From an uncultured Eubacterium sp. (GTDB lineage Bacteria > Bacillota > Clostridia > Lachnospirales > Lachnospiraceae), in contig CAMEWO010000001.1 of NCBI GenBank assembly GCA_945946665.1, positions 62,001-126,000 of the forward strand: DNA of 64,000 nt, read 5' to 3'. The notes beneath the pieces are model-generated. The model had not been told where the DNA came from. It searched no databases and worked only from the letters and a program-made list of their open reading frames with translations. Positions 1-8,033 of the stretch are shown one piece after another (position 1 is the stretch's first letter; each line of letters opens with the position of its first letter). The translations under genes and the position numbers were made by a program.

Positions 1-40
1 TACTTAAATCAAACAGATTTCCAATAGTTATATTACTCAT
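1..40 (-). CDS. Partial CDS, N-terminus of an unrecognised gene
   Basis: An ATG at 38-40 on the minus strand opens a frame that runs off the window edge and begins MSNITIGNLFDLS. It is preceded by GGAG about eight bases upstream and starts 26 bases after the glmS stop, so it is probably the next gene in a glmS transcript. Only 13 codons are visible and I do not recognise the protein. Confidence 0.5.
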   Translation of the reverse strand, partial: MSNITIGNLFDLS

Positions 41-66
41 CTTAGTCTCCATTCCCTGCGAAAATA

Positions 67-1887
67 TTATTCCACTGTAACAGATTTTGCAAGGTTACGT
101 GGCTTATCAACATCATTTCCCTTAAGAACTGCTGTATAATATGCAATCAGCTGTAACGGAACAACTGCAGCCATTGGCATAAGAAGTTCATCTGCCTCTG
201 GAAGTCTTATTATGTGGTCGCATACCCCATCCTCAACAACTACATCCTGGCTGCATACCAGAATAACCATTGCTCCTCTGGACTTAACTTCCTTAATATT
301 GCTTATAGTCTTATCAATTATGCTGCTCTGTGTTGCTACCGCAATAACCGGCATCCCTTCTGTTATAAGGGATATTGTTCCATGCTTTAACTCTCCAGCT
401 GCATATGATTCTGAATGAATATATGATATCTCTTTTAACTTAAGTGAACCTTCCATGCTTAAAGCGTAGTCCAATCCTCTTCCTATATACAGGAGGCTGT
501 CAGCGTTAAGAAGCTTTGATGCAACGAACTGGCACTGGCTCTCAAGTCCAAGAGTATCTTCTATTACATCGGGCATGCTGACAAGCTTTTCGGTATATGT
601 CCTGTATTCATCTTCTGTAATCTTTCCATTAGCGTATGCAAGCATAAACGCCAGAAGATACATTACAGATACCTGAACCATATATGCCTTAGTAGATGCC
701 ACAGATATTTCAGGGCCGGCATGGGTATATATAACCATATCAGCGTCTCTTGCAATGGAAGAACCTTTAACATTAACAATAGCCATTGTGTCTGCTCCCC
801 TGCTTTTAGCAAGTTCCATGGCAGCTCTTGTATCAGCAGTCTCACCAGACTGTGATATGGCTATCATAAGGCATGTATCGTCAATCAAAGGATCCATATA
901 CCTGAATTCAGACGCAATCTCAACACTTACAGGCTTTCTTGCAAGTCTCTCTATTACGTATTTGCCAACAAGTCCTGCATGCATGGCTGTACCACAGGCA
1001 ACAATATATATCTTACTGTATGCTGATAATCTCTGTATATCAAATCCCTCTGCGGAAAAGTCAGGAAGCCCATCAGTTATTCTTGGAGTAACTGTTGTCT
1101 TGAAAGCTGTAGGCTGTTCGTGAATCTCCTTGAGCATGAAATGCTCATATCCACCCTTTTCAGCAGCATCCACATCCCAGTCAGCAGTATTAACTTCCTT
1201 GTGAATCTGCTCTCTGTGAAGATTATAGAAGGAAACCTGGTCTTTCTTAATCTCTGCAATCTCATCCTGTTCCAGAAGGTAATAATTCCTTGTATATTTC
1301 ATGATGGCAGGAACATCTGATGCAATAAAATTCTCATTTTCTCCCTTGCCAACTATAAGAGGACTATCCTTACGCACTGCATATATTCTGTCAGGGAAAT
1401 CCCTGAACATTATTCCTAAAGCATATGAACCCTTAATCTCTGAAAGCACTTTAATAATTGCATTCAAAGGATCTCCACTGTAGTAATAATCAATAAGCTT
1501 TGCCACAGTTTCTGTATCAGTCTCACTTACAAAACTATAGCCCTCAGATATAAGAAATTCTTTAATCTGTCTGTAATTCTCGATAATTCCATTATGTACA
1601 ATTGTTATTCTTTTATTGCCATGTGGATGAGAATTAATATCTGATGGTTCACCATGGGTTGCCCATCTTGTATGTCCGATTCCAACATATCCCTTAGGCT
1701 TTCCTTCTCTTTCCATCTTATCTCGTAAATTACTGAGACGCCCCTTGCATTTGCTGACCTTGATAACTCCCTGGTCAAGCACTGCTATTCCTGCCGAATC
1801 ATATCCTCTGTATTCCAGTTTTTCAAGACAGTCTACCAATACATTAGTACAATCCCTGTCTCCTATATATCCTACTATTCCACACAT
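67..1887 (-). CDS. glmS: Glutamine--fructose-6-phosphate aminotransferase (isomerizing)
   Basis: GlmS makes glucosamine-6-phosphate from fructose-6-phosphate and glutamine, the first step towards UDP-GlcNAc for peptidoglycan. The 606-residue protein has an N-terminal class II glutaminase domain followed by two SIS sugar-isomerase domains (SQSGETADTRA and the C-terminal KSVTVE end are visible). I place the start at the ATG giving MCGIVGYIG, because Cys2 must become the N-terminal nucleophile after methionine removal; a longer frame upstream would bury it. The ribosome site GGAAAGGA precedes this ATG. The distance to topB is about 100 bases, which leaves no room for a glmS ribozyme, and no ribozyme core is seen. 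A weak -10 (TATAAT) lies in that gap. Confidence 0.97.
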   Translation of the reverse strand: MCGIVGYIGDRDCTNVLVDCLEKLEYRGYDSAGIAVLDQGVIKVSKCKGRLSNLRDKMEREGKPKGYVGIGHTRWATHGEPSDINSHPHGNKRITIVHNGIIENYRQIKEFLISEGYSFVSETDTETVAKLIDYYYSGDPLNAIIKVLSEIKGSYALGIMFRDFPDRIYAVRKDSPLIVGKGENENFIASDVPAIMKYTRNYYLLEQDEIAEIKKDQVSFYNLHREQIHKEVNTADWDVDAAEKGGYEHFMLKEIHEQPTAFKTTVTPRITDGLPDFSAEGFDIQRLSAYSKIYIVACGTAMHAGLVGKYVIERLARKPVSVEIASEFRYMDPLIDDTCLMIAISQSGETADTRAAMELAKSRGADTMAIVNVKGSSIARDADMVIYTHAGPEISVASTKAYMVQVSVMYLLAFMLAYANGKITEDEYRTYTEKLVSMPDVIEDTLGLESQCQFVASKLLNADSLLYIGRGLDYALSMEGSLKLKEISYIHSESYAAGELKHGTISLITEGMPVIAVATQSSIIDKTISNIKEVKSRGAMVILVCSQDVVVEDGVCDHIIRLPEADELLMPMAAVVPLQLIAYYTAVLKGNDVDKPRNLAKSVTVE

Positions 1888-1990
1888 ATCTGTTCCTTTC
1901 CCAATACCCAAAAGCCATTCAAAGATGGCAGGATATTAATGTACAAAAAATTATACTGAATATAAATCCATAATCCTATAAATTCATATA

Positions 1991-3970
1991 TTACTTATAG
2001 AATCTTGCGAAATCATTAAACAGCTTAACCAGCTCAGACTGATTATTCATACTCTTTACCGCCTGGGTTCTTCTTGTAACAAATCCTTCAAGCTTATTAA
2101 GATATTCATCTGGTGTTATCTCACCATTGGCAACGTAGGTCAAGCCTTTTTCCCAGCTGGCTGTAAGTTCAGGGTTAAGAAGCTGCTTAATTGAGTTATC
2201 AACTACATCATACACTATTTCTCCCAGCATTGTAGGTGTTATAATCTGGGTTTTTGGATTAGTTGCTATGTACCCTATTGTATTAAGCTTTTTTAATATC
2301 TCAGCCCTGGTTGCACTGGTACCAATACCGCTTCCTTTTATCTGTGCCCTTAATTCCTCATCTTCAATAAGCTGTCCTGCATTCTCCATGGCAAGGATAA
2401 TGGAACCTGAGTTATACCTTTTAGGAGGAGAAGTTTCTCCCTCCTTAATTGAAAATTCCTCAACATAAAGTATATCACCCTTCTTTACCTTTTTCAGTGC
2501 CTGCAGCATAGCCTCATCATTTTCTTCGCTATCCTGGGACTTTGCAAAGGAATTCTTCATTACAGAAAGATATCCTTCTTTAGAAAGAACTTTAAATGAA
2601 GCTGATAATAATTCATTCTTTACATTAAGTGAAACTGAAACCTTAGTATATTCTGCTGAAGGAAAAAATATACTTAAAAATCTTCTGGCAATTACCTCAT
2701 ATACTCTTGAAGCTGTCTGTGACAGTCCTCTCATTGCGCCAAATCCCTGCCCTGTAGGTATTATAGCATAATGGTCTGTAATCTTCTTGTCATCACAGTA
2801 CCTGCTTTTGCCAATATTAACATAACTTTTTTCCCCAAGAACCTGTGAGGCTATATCCTTTAACGGAGCATAACTGCATAATCCCCGTATATTCTTGTCA
2901 ATCTCCTTACTGATTGCACTTGATAATACCCTGGCATCAGTTCTTGGATAAGTTACCAGTTTCTTTTCATATAGTTCCTGAACAACAGCAAGAGTCTGGT
3001 CAGGACTAATCTTAAACAGTTTTGAACACTCATTCTGCAATTCTGCAAGATTGAATAACAAAGGTGGGTTCTTTACCTCTTTTTTCCTCTCAATAGCTGT
3101 AACACTTCCTTCTGCTGGGAGTGGGTCAGACAGATAGTCTACAAGCTCCTGTGCTTTGGTTCTGTCCTTAAATCCATTATCTTTATACAGATAAGGTGTA
3201 TTATAGAATCTGCTTGTTTCGGATGTCTTCCATTCTGCATCAAAACTTGTGTCTCCTATCAGTGTCTTACCAATAACCCTGTAGAAAGGCATCTTCACAA
3301 ATGCCCTGATTTCCCGTTCTCTTCTCACAATCATTCCAAGAACACAGGTCATGACTCTTCCCACAGAAATCACTGTTTTATCTGTCTTAAGATAGGAAGA
3401 TATATTTCTTCCATATTTTAAGGTAAGTACACGGGAAAAATTAATTCCCATAAGGTAATCTTCCTTTGCACGAAGATATGCAGCATCACTTAAATTATTA
3501 TATTCAGATATATCTTTGGCATTTTTAATTCCTTTAAGGATTTCTTCCTCCGTCTGGGAATCAATCCATACTCTCTTCTCGGTCTTTCCTGTCACTCCTG
3601 CCATCTGACGTACAAGCCTGTATATGTATTCTCCCTCTCGTCCCGAGTCAGTACACACATAAATTGTATCCACATCAGGACGTGTAAGAACACCTTTAAC
3701 TATGTTAAACTGTTTCTCAACACTTGGGATAACCTCATACATAAATTCCTCTGGTATGAACGGAAGTGTTTCAAGCCGCCAGGATTTCAATGCAGGATCA
3801 TATTTATCCGGATAACACATTGTGACAAGATGTCCAACGCACCATGTAACAATGAAATTATCAGATTCCAGGTAACCGTCTGATTTCCTGTTCTTAAAGC
3901 TTTCGTGGAGAGCTTTTCCAAACTCCTCTGCCACTGAAGGCTTCTCTGCTATAAATACTGATTTACCCAT
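1991..3970 (-). CDS. topB: DNA topoisomerase III (type IA)
   Basis: A type IA topoisomerase that passes single strands through a transient break and resolves recombination or replication intermediates. The Toprim domain starts at the N-terminus (FIAEKPSVAEEFGKAL, then TDSGREGEYIY near residue 110). The active-site tyrosine sits in KKLVTYPRTDAR near residue 340. The 659-residue length is close to Firmicute TopB and lacks the C-terminal zinc fingers of TopA. It lies 39 bases downstream of the end of the intergenic gap that follows the ATPase gene, so the two may be co-transcribed. Nothing unusual is seen. Confidence 0.93.
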   Translation of the reverse strand: MGKSVFIAEKPSVAEEFGKALHESFKNRKSDGYLESDNFIVTWCVGHLVTMCYPDKYDPALKSWRLETLPFIPEEFMYEVIPSVEKQFNIVKGVLTRPDVDTIYVCTDSGREGEYIYRLVRQMAGVTGKTEKRVWIDSQTEEEILKGIKNAKDISEYNNLSDAAYLRAKEDYLMGINFSRVLTLKYGRNISSYLKTDKTVISVGRVMTCVLGMIVRREREIRAFVKMPFYRVIGKTLIGDTSFDAEWKTSETSRFYNTPYLYKDNGFKDRTKAQELVDYLSDPLPAEGSVTAIERKKEVKNPPLLFNLAELQNECSKLFKISPDQTLAVVQELYEKKLVTYPRTDARVLSSAISKEIDKNIRGLCSYAPLKDIASQVLGEKSYVNIGKSRYCDDKKITDHYAIIPTGQGFGAMRGLSQTASRVYEVIARRFLSIFFPSAEYTKVSVSLNVKNELLSASFKVLSKEGYLSVMKNSFAKSQDSEENDEAMLQALKKVKKGDILYVEEFSIKEGETSPPKRYNSGSIILAMENAGQLIEDEELRAQIKGSGIGTSATRAEILKKLNTIGYIATNPKTQIITPTMLGEIVYDVVDNSIKQLLNPELTASWEKGLTYVANGEITPDEYLNKLEGFVTRRTQAVKSMNNQSELVKLFNDFARFYK

Positions 3971-4009
3971 ATATTTCCTTTTCTATTAATTGTCAGCATA
4001 GTCTTAATA

Positions 4010-5395
4010 TTACAAATCATTAAGACTGATAAGATTAATATTACTGTTTTCCTGTGCAAATTCTTTCAGTTCACTGTCAAAACCGCCCTTTGAAAACAGA
4101 TATATGTAATCTTTCCCTATCTTTGCAAGGCTGATATTGTACATAAGTTCCTCGAAATCTGAGAACTTAAATGTATCATTAAGCCAGTTGCATTTACCAA
4201 TGACATACTTCTGGTCATGGCTCACTCCAATTATATCAATATCTCCATTCTTGCCCCACCAGCGTCCGGTTCTCTCAATTTTCACAGGAAGCCTGCCCAT
4301 TGAATCCATCAGGGCAATATATTCTGTTCCAACCTTAATAAATGCCTCCAATGCAAATTGATTTATATCAGAAGCAATATATGTATCATAGAAGTCAGAA
4401 GGTGACATAATCTCAAGCTGGGATTCCCTTCCATAAATGTACCTGAACCAGAATTCTGTAAAACCACATTTGATTCTATATAATCCCTTTCTTGTGTACT
4501 CCCTTCCATCACTCTCATATGAAAATACCTTTTCTACAATCTCTCTCTCAGAAAGATTCTTAAGATACACACTTATCTTATCCCTTCCAAATCCAGTGAG
4601 GGCATGAAGTTCATTAAGTTTATTAGCTCCCTGGGCGATATATTTAAGTATTGTGTTATACAGAGAAGTTTCTCTCAATTCTTCCTTAATATATGCGCTT
4701 CCCTCCTGCCTTAAGAATGAATCCCCTGCTAAAATATTATTGCAGATATTCTCCTTAACAGAAAGTTTATCAGTAAGTTTTGCCATATATCCTGGAACAC
4801 CGCCAGTAATTGCATACACCATCATGCTGTCAGGAACAGAATATCCCGGAAACATCCTGACGGTATCCACAAATGAAAGTTCCTTTAACTTAATAAACTC
4901 TGTTATCTTCAAAGCACTGGCGCCTATAGAAGATACCAGTCCATTCTCAATCCAGCTTATTGAAGAGCTTAACAGCACAACCATTACCTTTTCACCGAAA
5001 AGTTCTCCATCTGCCAGTTTAATGACAGAATCAATAAAATCCTTATTCTGTTTGATTATGTTCTGAAACTCATCAATTATTACAAGCTTCATATCACCAG
5101 GAATACGTTTTGTCAGTGAAAAAAGCGCATCATAGTTTAATACGTCAATATCTTTTTGTTCATCTACAGAAAAGAATCCTATCTGGTTCTTAACAGCCTC
5201 TGTAAATATAGAAATCTGATGCCTGTCTGAAGCCTGGGCACTGCAATAATAAAAGAAAGGTTTATCCTTTGCAAAATTCTTTATCAAGGATGTCTTACCT
5301 ATTCCTGTACGTCCATAAAGCACAATGAGTGAATTTTCACCAGATTCGTAATATTTGTTTAATATGGTGGTCTCATCACTTCTACCTAAAAACAT
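4010..5395 (-). CDS. AAA+ ATPase of the archaeal-ATPase/DUF234 type
   Basis: A 461-residue P-loop ATPase. The Walker A motif GRTGIGKTSLIKNF is near residue 28 and Walker B KLVIIDEFQNI near residue 103. The middle has a winged-helix region (residues about 255-310), and the C-terminal part (GRWWGKNGDIDIIGV, GKCNWLNDTF) resembles the DUF234/PD-(D/E)XK-like domain seen in this family. The role of the family is unsettled; proteins of this kind are common in archaea and in gut anaerobes. The start overlaps the stop of the HD nucleotidase by one base (TAATG), indicating translational coupling. I infer no specific substrate. Confidence 0.82.
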   Translation of the reverse strand: MFLGRSDETTILNKYYESGENSLIVLYGRTGIGKTSLIKNFAKDKPFFYYCSAQASDRHQISIFTEAVKNQIGFFSVDEQKDIDVLNYDALFSLTKRIPGDMKLVIIDEFQNIIKQNKDFIDSVIKLADGELFGEKVMVVLLSSSISWIENGLVSSIGASALKITEFIKLKELSFVDTVRMFPGYSVPDSMMVYAITGGVPGYMAKLTDKLSVKENICNNILAGDSFLRQEGSAYIKEELRETSLYNTILKYIAQGANKLNELHALTGFGRDKISVYLKNLSEREIVEKVFSYESDGREYTRKGLYRIKCGFTEFWFRYIYGRESQLEIMSPSDFYDTYIASDINQFALEAFIKVGTEYIALMDSMGRLPVKIERTGRWWGKNGDIDIIGVSHDQKYVIGKCNWLNDTFKFSDFEELMYNISLAKIGKDYIYLFSKGGFDSELKEFAQENSNINLISLNDL

Positions 5396-5991
5396 TAGCT
5401 CTCTTCCTTTCCTGATTTATCCAGTGTCAATCTATATGCTGGTAAAAATTCTTCCATAAAATAATCTACTTCTGGAATGTGCATATTCCTTAAAGTCAAC
5501 TCAATAGATTCGGCGGCATCAGCAAAATCCTGGTTTCCCATCTGCTGTTCCTCAATACACTTAATGAGAGCTGACATCTTATCAGCACCCTTAACGTATT
5601 TCCATAATTCTTCCTCTTCGTCAGTTTCAAGAAGAACCTTGTCATAATGTTTTCTCATAATCTCTGGCAGACCTGATAACATCTCATCTTTTGCCACATG
5701 CTCCACCTCAGAATATGCATTTCTAATAACCGGACTGTAATATTTTACTGGAGTAGGCATATCACCTGTTATAATTTCTGTAACATCATGATACATTCCC
5801 AGAATTGCAAGCCGTTCTGCTGGAAGATTCCCACCAAAAATCTCATTATTAATAACACCCAGAGCATGGGCAATATATGCCACCTCCAGACTGTGCTCAC
5901 TAATATTTTCAGACCTGGTATTACGCATAAGCCCCCATCTGTTAATATACTTCATCCTTGAAAGCATAGCATAAAAATGATTATTTTCCAT
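5395..5991 (-). CDS. HD-domain 5'-deoxynucleotidase, YfbR-like
   Basis: A 198-residue HD-superfamily phosphohydrolase. Metal-binding motifs are EHSLEVA near residue 32 and HDVTEIITGDMPTP near residue 68, which match YfbR enzymes that dephosphorylate deoxynucleoside 5'-monophosphates; the conserved R-W region (NRWGLMRNTRSENISEHS) is also present. It is the first gene of a pair with the DUF234 ATPase and has its own promoter. Substrate preference cannot be read from sequence. Confidence 0.86.
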   Translation of the reverse strand: MENNHFYAMLSRMKYINRWGLMRNTRSENISEHSLEVAYIAHALGVINNEIFGGNLPAERLAILGMYHDVTEIITGDMPTPVKYYSPVIRNAYSEVEHVAKDEMLSGLPEIMRKHYDKVLLETDEEEELWKYVKGADKMSALIKCIEEQQMGNQDFADAAESIELTLRNMHIPEVDYFMEEFLPAYRLTLDKSGKEES

Positions 5992-6026
5992 AGCGCTCTT
6001 ATTCCTTTACATTAAATCATCTTTTA

Positions 6027-6055
6027 ATTTTAGCCTAGTTTAGAGAAAAAAACAA
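6027..6055 (-). promoter_or_regulatory. Sigma-A promoter of the HD nucleotidase/ATPase pair
   Basis: On the minus strand TTGTTT (6050-6055) is separated by 17 bases from TAAAAT (6027-6032), about 35 bases ahead of the start codon. Confidence 0.6.
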
Positions 6056-6087
6056 GCAATATGTATTAAATGAAAATTGATAAAAAA

Positions 6088-6131
6088 GAAAACAGAAACG
6101 GGTTAACATTACAAACCCAGTCTCTGTTTTC
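6088..6131 (-). terminator. Rho-independent terminator of asd
   Basis: Read on the minus strand, GAAAACAGAGACTGGGTT pairs with AACCCGTTTCTGTTTTC around a nine-base loop and runs into six T residues. Confidence 0.85.
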
Positions 6132-6156
6132 CTGTTAAATATAAAGGTAAGTTAAA

Positions 6157-7248
6157 TTAATTCTTCTTTGTGATAAATCCCTTTGCCTTTAAAAGTTCTG
6201 CGCAAAGAACAGCTCCGCCTGCGGCCCCTCTCAATGTGTTGTGTGAAAGTCCAACAAACTTATAATCAAAAACTGAATCCTCTCTTAAACGTCCAAATGA
6301 AACACCCATGCCATGCTCATAGTTAACATCAAGTTTAACCTGTGGGCGGTCATCCTCCTCAAGATACTGGATAAACTGCTTAGGAGCACTTGGTAAATCA
6401 AGTTCCTGTGGAACACCTTTGAAGTTTCTCCACTTCTCAATAATCTGTTCCTTAGTTGGCTTCTTGCCAAAGTTAATGAATACTGCTGCTGTGTGACCAT
6501 CAAGAACAGGAACTCTTAGGCACTGGCAAGTAATAACAGGCTCTGAAGCTGGCACAATCTTACCATCCTCAACCTTACCGAGAATTCTTAATGGCTCCTT
6601 CTCACTCTTCTCTTCCTCACCACCAATGTATGGGATGATATTCTCAACCATCTCTGGCCACTGTTCAAATGTCTTTCCAGCACCTGAAATTGCCTGATAT
6701 GTTGTAGCTACAACAAGCTTAGGCTCAAATTCCTTTAATGCAGCAATGGCTGGAGCATAACTCTGAATTGAACAATTAGGCTTAACAGCTATGAATCCTC
6801 TTGTTGTTCCAAGTCTCTTCTTCTGAGCCTCAATAACATCTGTATGCTCTGGATTAACTTCTGGTAAAATCATAGGAACATCAGGTGTCCAACGATGGGC
6901 ACTGTTATTAGAAACAACAGGAACCTCTGCCTTGGCATATCTTTCCTCTAAAGCTTTTATCTCATCCTTTGGCATATTAACAGCACAGAATACAAAATCA
7001 ACAGATGAAACAATCTGGTCAAAATCCTTATCCATATCAAGAACTGTCATCTTCTTAACGAACTCTGGAACTGGTGTAGTCATCTTCCAACGTCCCTGGA
7101 TAGCCTCCTCATATGGCTTACCTGCTGAACGTCCACTGGCTGCAACTAATACAACCTCAAACCATGGATGGTTCTCAAGTAATGTAATAAAACGCTGACC
7201 AACCATACCTGTACCGCCAAGGATACCAACTCTTAACTTATCGCTCAT
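6157..7248 (-). CDS. asd: Aspartate-semialdehyde dehydrogenase
   Basis: Converts aspartyl-4-phosphate to aspartate semialdehyde with NADPH, the branch to lysine/diaminopimelate, threonine and methionine. The Rossmann motif GILGGTGMVGQRF is at the N-terminus and the catalytic cysteine lies in VKPNCSIQSYAPAI near residue 160. The 363-residue form with this motif belongs to the archaeal/fungal-type branch of the family, which also occurs in Clostridia. A single-gene unit: its own promoter upstream and a clear terminator downstream. The leader shows a small hairpin but no lysine riboswitch. Confidence 0.95.
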   Translation of the reverse strand: MSDKLRVGILGGTGMVGQRFITLLENHPWFEVVLVAASGRSAGKPYEEAIQGRWKMTTPVPEFVKKMTVLDMDKDFDQIVSSVDFVFCAVNMPKDEIKALEERYAKAEVPVVSNNSAHRWTPDVPMILPEVNPEHTDVIEAQKKRLGTTRGFIAVKPNCSIQSYAPAIAALKEFEPKLVVATTYQAISGAGKTFEQWPEMVENIIPYIGGEEEKSEKEPLRILGKVEDGKIVPASEPVITCQCLRVPVLDGHTAAVFINFGKKPTKEQIIEKWRNFKGVPQELDLPSAPKQFIQYLEEDDRPQVKLDVNYEHGMGVSFGRLREDSVFDYKFVGLSHNTLRGAAGGAVLCAELLKAKGFITKKN

Positions 7249-7369
7249 TTTTCAATTCTCCCTTATGTTATATGTAATGGTAAAAGAAAATCATCTACAG
7301 TAATCTTTCACCATAAAAGCAAGTAATCTGTCTTTCCTGGACGGACACTTGTCTTTTAGTTCTTAAGGG

Positions 7370-7398
7370 ATATTATCACATTAGTATAGATAATGCAA
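7370..7398 (-). promoter_or_regulatory. Sigma-A promoter of asd
   Basis: TTGCAT (7393-7398) and TAATAT (7370-7375) are spaced by 17 bases on the minus strand. The roughly 115-base leader that follows contains a hairpin at about 7281-7314 (GGTGAAAGA pairing with TCTTTTACC) with no T-run, so it is not a terminator. Confidence 0.65.
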
Positions 7399-7418
7399 TA
7401 CTTAATTTGATTATTTTT

Positions 7419-8009
7419 TCAGATTTCTAAGGTGAATCTTTCATATCCGTTAATTACTATCGTATCTCCAATCTGGTCCTGCCTTACAAAATTCCTGGAA
7501 TAATCCTTATGTACGTGACCATGAATGAAAAACTTTGGATGGTACTTATCAATAAGTTCTGAAAAAACGTCAAATCCCTTATGTGCCCTGTCGTCTCCCT
7601 CATGAAAACCTGCCGCCGGAGCGTGAGTAAGAAGAATATCAAAGCCATGGTTACGCATAAGCTTAAACCACATGCGTTTAACTCTTTTTTTCATCTGATT
7701 CTGGGTATACTGGTTCTTCCCGTTATTATATTTAATTGAACCACCCAGTCCCATTATTCTAAGTCCATTAAAATTATAAATGGAATCTTCTATACATATG
7801 CATCCGTCTGGCGGATTAATTTCATAGCAGTCATCATGATTCCCTCTCACATAGAGAACTGGTGCCTTAGTAAATGATGCCAAGAATGAAAGATACTGGG
7901 GTTTTAAATCTCCACAGGAAAGAATCAGGTCAATTCCTTCAAGTTTTTCTTTTTCAAAATAATCCCATAGGTACTTTGACTCAACATCTGATAAAATAAG
8001 TATCTTCAT
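7419..8009 (-). CDS. Calcineurin-like metallophosphoesterase (YfcE-like)
   Basis: A 196-residue phosphoesterase with the full set of metal-binding motifs: SDVES near residue 7, SCGDLKP near 31, GNHDD near 56, THAPAAG near 128 and HGHVH near 163. It resembles the YfcE/MJ0936 group of phosphodiesterases acting on small substrates. It starts 24 bases after the ParB-BMP fusion gene and shares its transcript, which suggests a linked function, but the natural substrate is unknown. Confidence 0.85.
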   Translation of the reverse strand: MKILILSDVESKYLWDYFEKEKLEGIDLILSCGDLKPQYLSFLASFTKAPVLYVRGNHDDCYEINPPDGCICIEDSIYNFNGLRIMGLGGSIKYNNGKNQYTQNQMKKRVKRMWFKLMRNHGFDILLTHAPAAGFHEGDDRAHKGFDVFSELIDKYHPKFFIHGHVHKDYSRNFVRQDQIGDTIVINGYERFTLEI

Positions 8010-8033
8010 AAACTACATAACCCTTTAATAGCT

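Noticed and set aside
7249..7369. Lysine riboswitch ahead of asd
   Set aside because: The leader is too short and lacks the conserved lysine-box core; only a small hairpin is visible.
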